DNA from: Xanthobacteraceae bacterium
Lineage (GTDB): Bacteria; Pseudomonadota; Alphaproteobacteria; Rhizobiales; Xanthobacteraceae
Direction of reading: 5' to 3'
Length of the DNA stretch: 8,448 bases
Assembly: GCA_030040825.1 (NCBI GenBank)
Contig: JASHSY010000061.1
Span: forward strand, 1-8,448
The notes beneath the pieces were generated by a model. The model did not search any database. It was not told the DNA's origin and saw only the letters and a list, made by a program, of their open reading frames with translations. Both the position numbers and the translations under genes were made by a program. Below, piece after piece: positions 6,340 through 8,448 of this stretch (the stretch's first letter is position 1; each line of letters begins with the position of its first letter).

Positions 6340-7208
6340 GCGCTGGCTCCGAACAGGCCGCGCGGGCGAACCAGCAACACCACGATGAAGATCAGGAAAA
6401 TGCCGACCTGGCCGAGCGATTCACCGAAGAAAAAACCGCCGAGACTTTCCACCACGCCAATGACCAGACCACCGATCAGGGCGCCCGGCACCGAGCCCAT
6501 GCCGCCAAGCACCACTATAGTGAAGGCGATCAGCACGAAGGCGTTGCCGGCACTCGGATTGGCGTAATAGTTCGGTATCAGCAGGCAGGCAGCAATCGCA
6601 ACGCAGGCGGTACCAAGCCCGAAAGTAACAGCGTAGATGTGCGCGACCTCGATGCCGGAGAGTTCAGCACCGAGTTTCTCGCGGGCCACCGCGCGGATCG
6701 CCTTTCCGGTGTCGGTCAGAGTCATGATCAGCCACAGCACCAGCGCCACAGCGAATACGGCGACGAACGAGATCAGACGCGAAACCGCCACGAAGGTGAA
6801 GCCGAGATCGATGCTTTTGAAGCCGTATGCAAGCTCAACGGTGCGGGTGTCGGCGTGAAATTCGTAGAGCAGCCCGTTCTCGATGAGGACGGCAAGGCCA
6901 AGCGTCACCAGCAACATATTGCGATCATCGGCGTGCGACGCCGGCCCGATGACGAAGCGTTGCAGCGCATAGCCCAGTGCGAAGAACAACGGCGCCAGCG
7001 CGAACGCCGCGATATACGGATCGAGGCCGAGCTTCTGCCAGGCCAGGAAGGCCGCAAACAGCGCGGCGCTCAGCAGCGCGCCGTGCGCAAAATTGATGAT
7101 ATGCAGCACGCCGTAGATCAGCGTCAGTCCCAAGGCGACCAACGCGTAAACCGCGCCGGTCATCAGCCCATTGATAACCGCCGAGAGCAGGATGAGGGGC
7201 GAAAGCAC
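6336..7208 (-). CDS. livH: ABC transporter permease LivH family (branched-chain amino acid/amide type)
   Basis: This is one of the two inner-membrane subunits that form the translocation channel of a HAAT-type importer. The chosen product is 291 residues with about eight hydrophobic segments. The N-terminus (INGLMTGAVYALVALGLTL, about residues 12-30) and the INFAHG motif (38-43) are characteristic of LivH. The conserved cytoplasmic-loop region VVLGGMGSVPGALIGG near the C-terminus should contact the ATPases. I chose the GTG at 7208 because the family normally begins a few residues before the NGL...GAxYAL motif. A longer TTG start at 7235 would add nine residues (LLRSARNDS) encoded wholly by the adjacent repeat. 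Neither start has a convincing ribosome binding site, so the exact N-terminus is uncertain. The stop overlaps the livM start in an ATGA arrangement, which implies translational coupling. Confidence 0.92.
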   Translation of the reverse strand: MLSPLILLSAVINGLMTGAVYALVALGLTLIYGVLHIINFAHGALLSAALFAAFLAWQKLGLDPYIAAFALAPLFFALGYALQRFVIGPASHADDRNMLLVTLGLAVLIENGLLYEFHADTRTVELAYGFKSIDLGFTFVAVSRLISFVAVFAVALVLWLIMTLTDTGKAIRAVAREKLGAELSGIEVAHIYAVTFGLGTACVAIAACLLIPNYYANPSAGNAFVLIAFTIVVLGGMGSVPGALIGGLVIGVVESLGGFFFGESLGQVGIFLIFIVVLLVRPRGLFGASA

Positions 7209-7210
7209 GC

Positions 7211-7293
7211 TGTCATTGCGAGCGGAGCGAAGCAATCCAGCCTAATGCAACTAAATTCTGGATTGCTTCGTCGCTTCGCTCCTCGCAAGGACG
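7211..7293. repeat. REP-like interspersed palindromic element between binding-protein gene and livH
   Basis: An imperfect inverted repeat fills most of the 103-bp gap. The inner arms are a perfect 13-bp match (7228-7240 CGAAGCAATCCAG against 7258-7270 CTGGATTGCTTCG) around a 17-nt AT-richer loop. The outer arms continue with TTGCGAG (7216-7222) against CTCGCAA (7282-7288), and about six extra bases in the right arm make a bulge. The ATTGCGAGCG...GAAGCAATCCAG type of sequence is, from general knowledge, a widespread dispersed palindrome in alphaproteobacteria, and its translation (ASGAKQSS / LRSARND) is a familiar false-protein signature. As RNA it would form a long hairpin directly after the binding-protein stop codon. 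There it could protect the upstream message or dampen read-through into the permease genes, as REP elements do in other transporter operons. That role is inferred. There is no T-run, so it is not a classical intrinsic terminator. Confidence 0.85.
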
Positions 7294-7311
7294 CCACAAA
7301 CAACCTGACTC

Positions 7312-8448
7312 CTAAGCCGGCATCGGGAACACCGCCTTGGCGTTGGCGAATTCCGGCGGCAGGATCACCTTGATGTCGTTGTCGAGCACCTGGGTATTGG
7401 CCGGCGCGGCGCCTTGATTCTGGCCGTTGACGAATTTAGTCGGCCCATAAGGCATGATTGGGCTGGTATAGGTTGAGCTCTCCAGCGCAGCGATAATCTT
7501 GGCGCGATCCGCCGCGCCCGCGCGTTCGATCGCGTCGGCAACAAGATGGACGGCGTTGTAGTTCATGTACAGCTCGTAGGTGAAGAACTGCCCCTTGCTC
7601 TCGACCTGCTTCCTCAGTTCTTGCGCCTTGGCGCTCTTCGGATTGAACCAGTGATTGCAGTCCATGATGTATTTGGCGGCGTCGGGAAATTCTTTGACGA
7701 ACTTGTAGGAAGATGCGGCGCCGCCGAGCACCGAATAGATCCCCTTCGGCCGCACATGCTGTTCAAGCATGGTGCGGGCCAACAGCACGTATTCGTTGTA
7801 ATAGTTCGCCGGAATGACGAGGTCTGGATTCTGTGCCTTGATTTTGAGCACGACGGTGTTGAAATCGCGCGTCGGTGTCGGATGCGCTATCGTCTCCAGA
7901 ATCTGAAAGCCCTTGGCCGGCAGTTGCGCATTGAGCAGTTTGGCAAGCCCGGAGCCAAACAACGAATCCTCGTGCACGATCATCACCGTCTTGGCCGGCT
8001 TGCCTGCCGCATCGTTGATTGTCACTAGGTTGTCGAGCGCAGCCTTGGAGATCACGCCGAACCCGGGACCGAAACGGAACGTATTCTTGAGTCCGCGCGT
8101 GACGATTGAATCGGCGACGCCGACGTCGACCGCATAAGGCAGGTCATAGCGAGCAGCCGCCTGGCTGACCGCAAGGCAGATCGAGGAAGCGTAGCCGCCG
8201 ACGATGCAGGAGACTTCCGCCGCATTCATTTTTTCGACTTCGGCAGTGCCGCCGTCGGGCGTCGACTGCGCATCGCCGAGCATCGGATCGATCTTGGCGC
8301 CCTTGAGCGCTTTGATGCCGCCGGCTGCGTTGATCTCGTCGACCGCCATCATGGCGCCGATGCGGCCTTGTTGGCCGGAATAGGACAATGCACCGGTGAC
8401 CGGATGCAACAGTCCGATCTTTACGCCGGGCGTTTGCGCGCGAAGAAC
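7312..8448 (-). CDS. ABC transporter periplasmic substrate-binding protein, HAAT (LivK-like) family, 5'-truncated by window edge
   Basis: This is the extracytoplasmic receptor that would capture a small solute in the periplasm and deliver it to the LivHMGF complex encoded next. The frame is open to the right window edge without a stop, so the gene starts outside; 378 residues are visible. The first visible residues (VLRAQTPGVKIGLL) look like the end of a signal peptide, with cleavage near the Ala-Gln, followed by the first beta strand of a type I periplasmic binding fold. Family hallmarks are the HPVTGALSYSGQQ segment, the AVDEINAAGGI helix, GDAQSTPDGG, and the hinge region around VMIVHEDSLFGSG. 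It ends in a TAG stop. A TTG codon at 8409 could be mistaken for a start, but it lies inside the conserved first strand and would remove the export signal. The family binds amino acids, amides, urea and aromatic acids, so the ligand cannot be assigned. Family call is confident; substrate is unknown. Confidence 0.93.
   Translation of the reverse strand, partial: VLRAQTPGVKIGLLHPVTGALSYSGQQGRIGAMMAVDEINAAGGIKALKGAKIDPMLGDAQSTPDGGTAEVEKMNAAEVSCIVGGYASSICLAVSQAAARYDLPYAVDVGVADSIVTRGLKNTFRFGPGFGVISKAALDNLVTINDAAGKPAKTVMIVHEDSLFGSGLAKLLNAQLPAKGFQILETIAHPTPTRDFNTVVLKIKAQNPDLVIPANYYNEYVLLARTMLEQHVRPKGIYSVLGGAASSYKFVKEFPDAAKYIMDCNHWFNPKSAKAQELRKQVESKGQFFTYELYMNYNAVHLVADAIERAGAADRAKIIAALESSTYTSPIMPYGPTKFVNGQNQGAAPANTQVLDNDIKVILPPEFANAKAVFPMPA

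Noticed and set aside
7211..7293. Reading the palindrome as a classical intrinsic terminator
   Set aside because: The stem is long, but no T-run follows on the minus strand, and termination here would cut off the permease genes the receptor needs.
6282..7373. 363-codon plus-strand open frame opposite livM/livH and the repeat
   Set aside because: It is antisense to clear permease genes, has a low-complexity charged composition (many Q, R, D, H), and includes the IASGAKQSS peptide produced by translating the REP-like element. It is a GC-rich shadow frame.
1..8448. CRISPR array, tRNA, rRNA, insertion sequence or prophage genes
   Set aside because: No regularly spaced repeats, no tRNA- or rRNA-like sequence, and no transposase or integrase motifs were seen on either strand.

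Overview
This 8.4-kb window carries one long, tightly packed gene cluster read entirely from the minus strand, so transcription runs from high to low coordinates. The DNA is GC-rich, the genes overlap in the compact style of alphaproteobacterial operons, and the one interspersed repeat (about 7211-7293) resembles palindromic elements I associate with Bradyrhizobium, Rhodopseudomonas and relatives. A soil or plant-associated Hyphomicrobiales member (Bradyrhizobiaceae/Xanthobacteraceae-like) is my best guess, but this is an inference and not a match to a known genome.

In order of transcription, the window holds: (1) a periplasmic substrate-binding protein of the branched-chain amino acid/amide (HAAT) ABC transporter family, cut at its 5' end by the right window edge (7312-8448); (2) a 103-bp gap filled by a REP-like imperfect palindrome; (3) the membrane permeases livH and livM and the ATPases livG and livF (7208 down to 3902); (4) an isocitrate lyase/PEP mutase superfamily enzyme with an intact lyase-type KRCGH motif (3899-2997); (5) a dihydroorotase/hydantoinase-type cyclic amidohydrolase with a complete metal centre (3000-1534); (6) a 174-bp gap containing a perfect 15-bp palindrome and a clear ribosome binding site; and (7) a short, cobalamin-independent methionine synthase-like (MetE C-terminal type) zinc methyltransferase (1359-175). 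The last 174 bases (1-174) hold stem-loops and possibly the beginning of another minus-strand reading frame.

From livH to the amidohydrolase every junction is an overlap (4 to 11 nt) or a 2-nt gap, so these six genes are almost certainly co-transcribed and translationally coupled. The binding protein is set apart from livH by the repeat, and the methyltransferase is set apart by its own leader with a possible operator.

Taken together, the cluster looks like an uptake-and-breakdown module for a small, uncharacterised organic compound. A HAAT transporter would import it, a cyclic-amide hydrolase would open a ring or cleave an amide, an ICL-type lyase would break a C-C bond, and a zinc methyltransferase would handle a methyl group. 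The substrate and the order of reactions cannot be read from the sequence. No mobile element, CRISPR array, tRNA or rRNA is visible.
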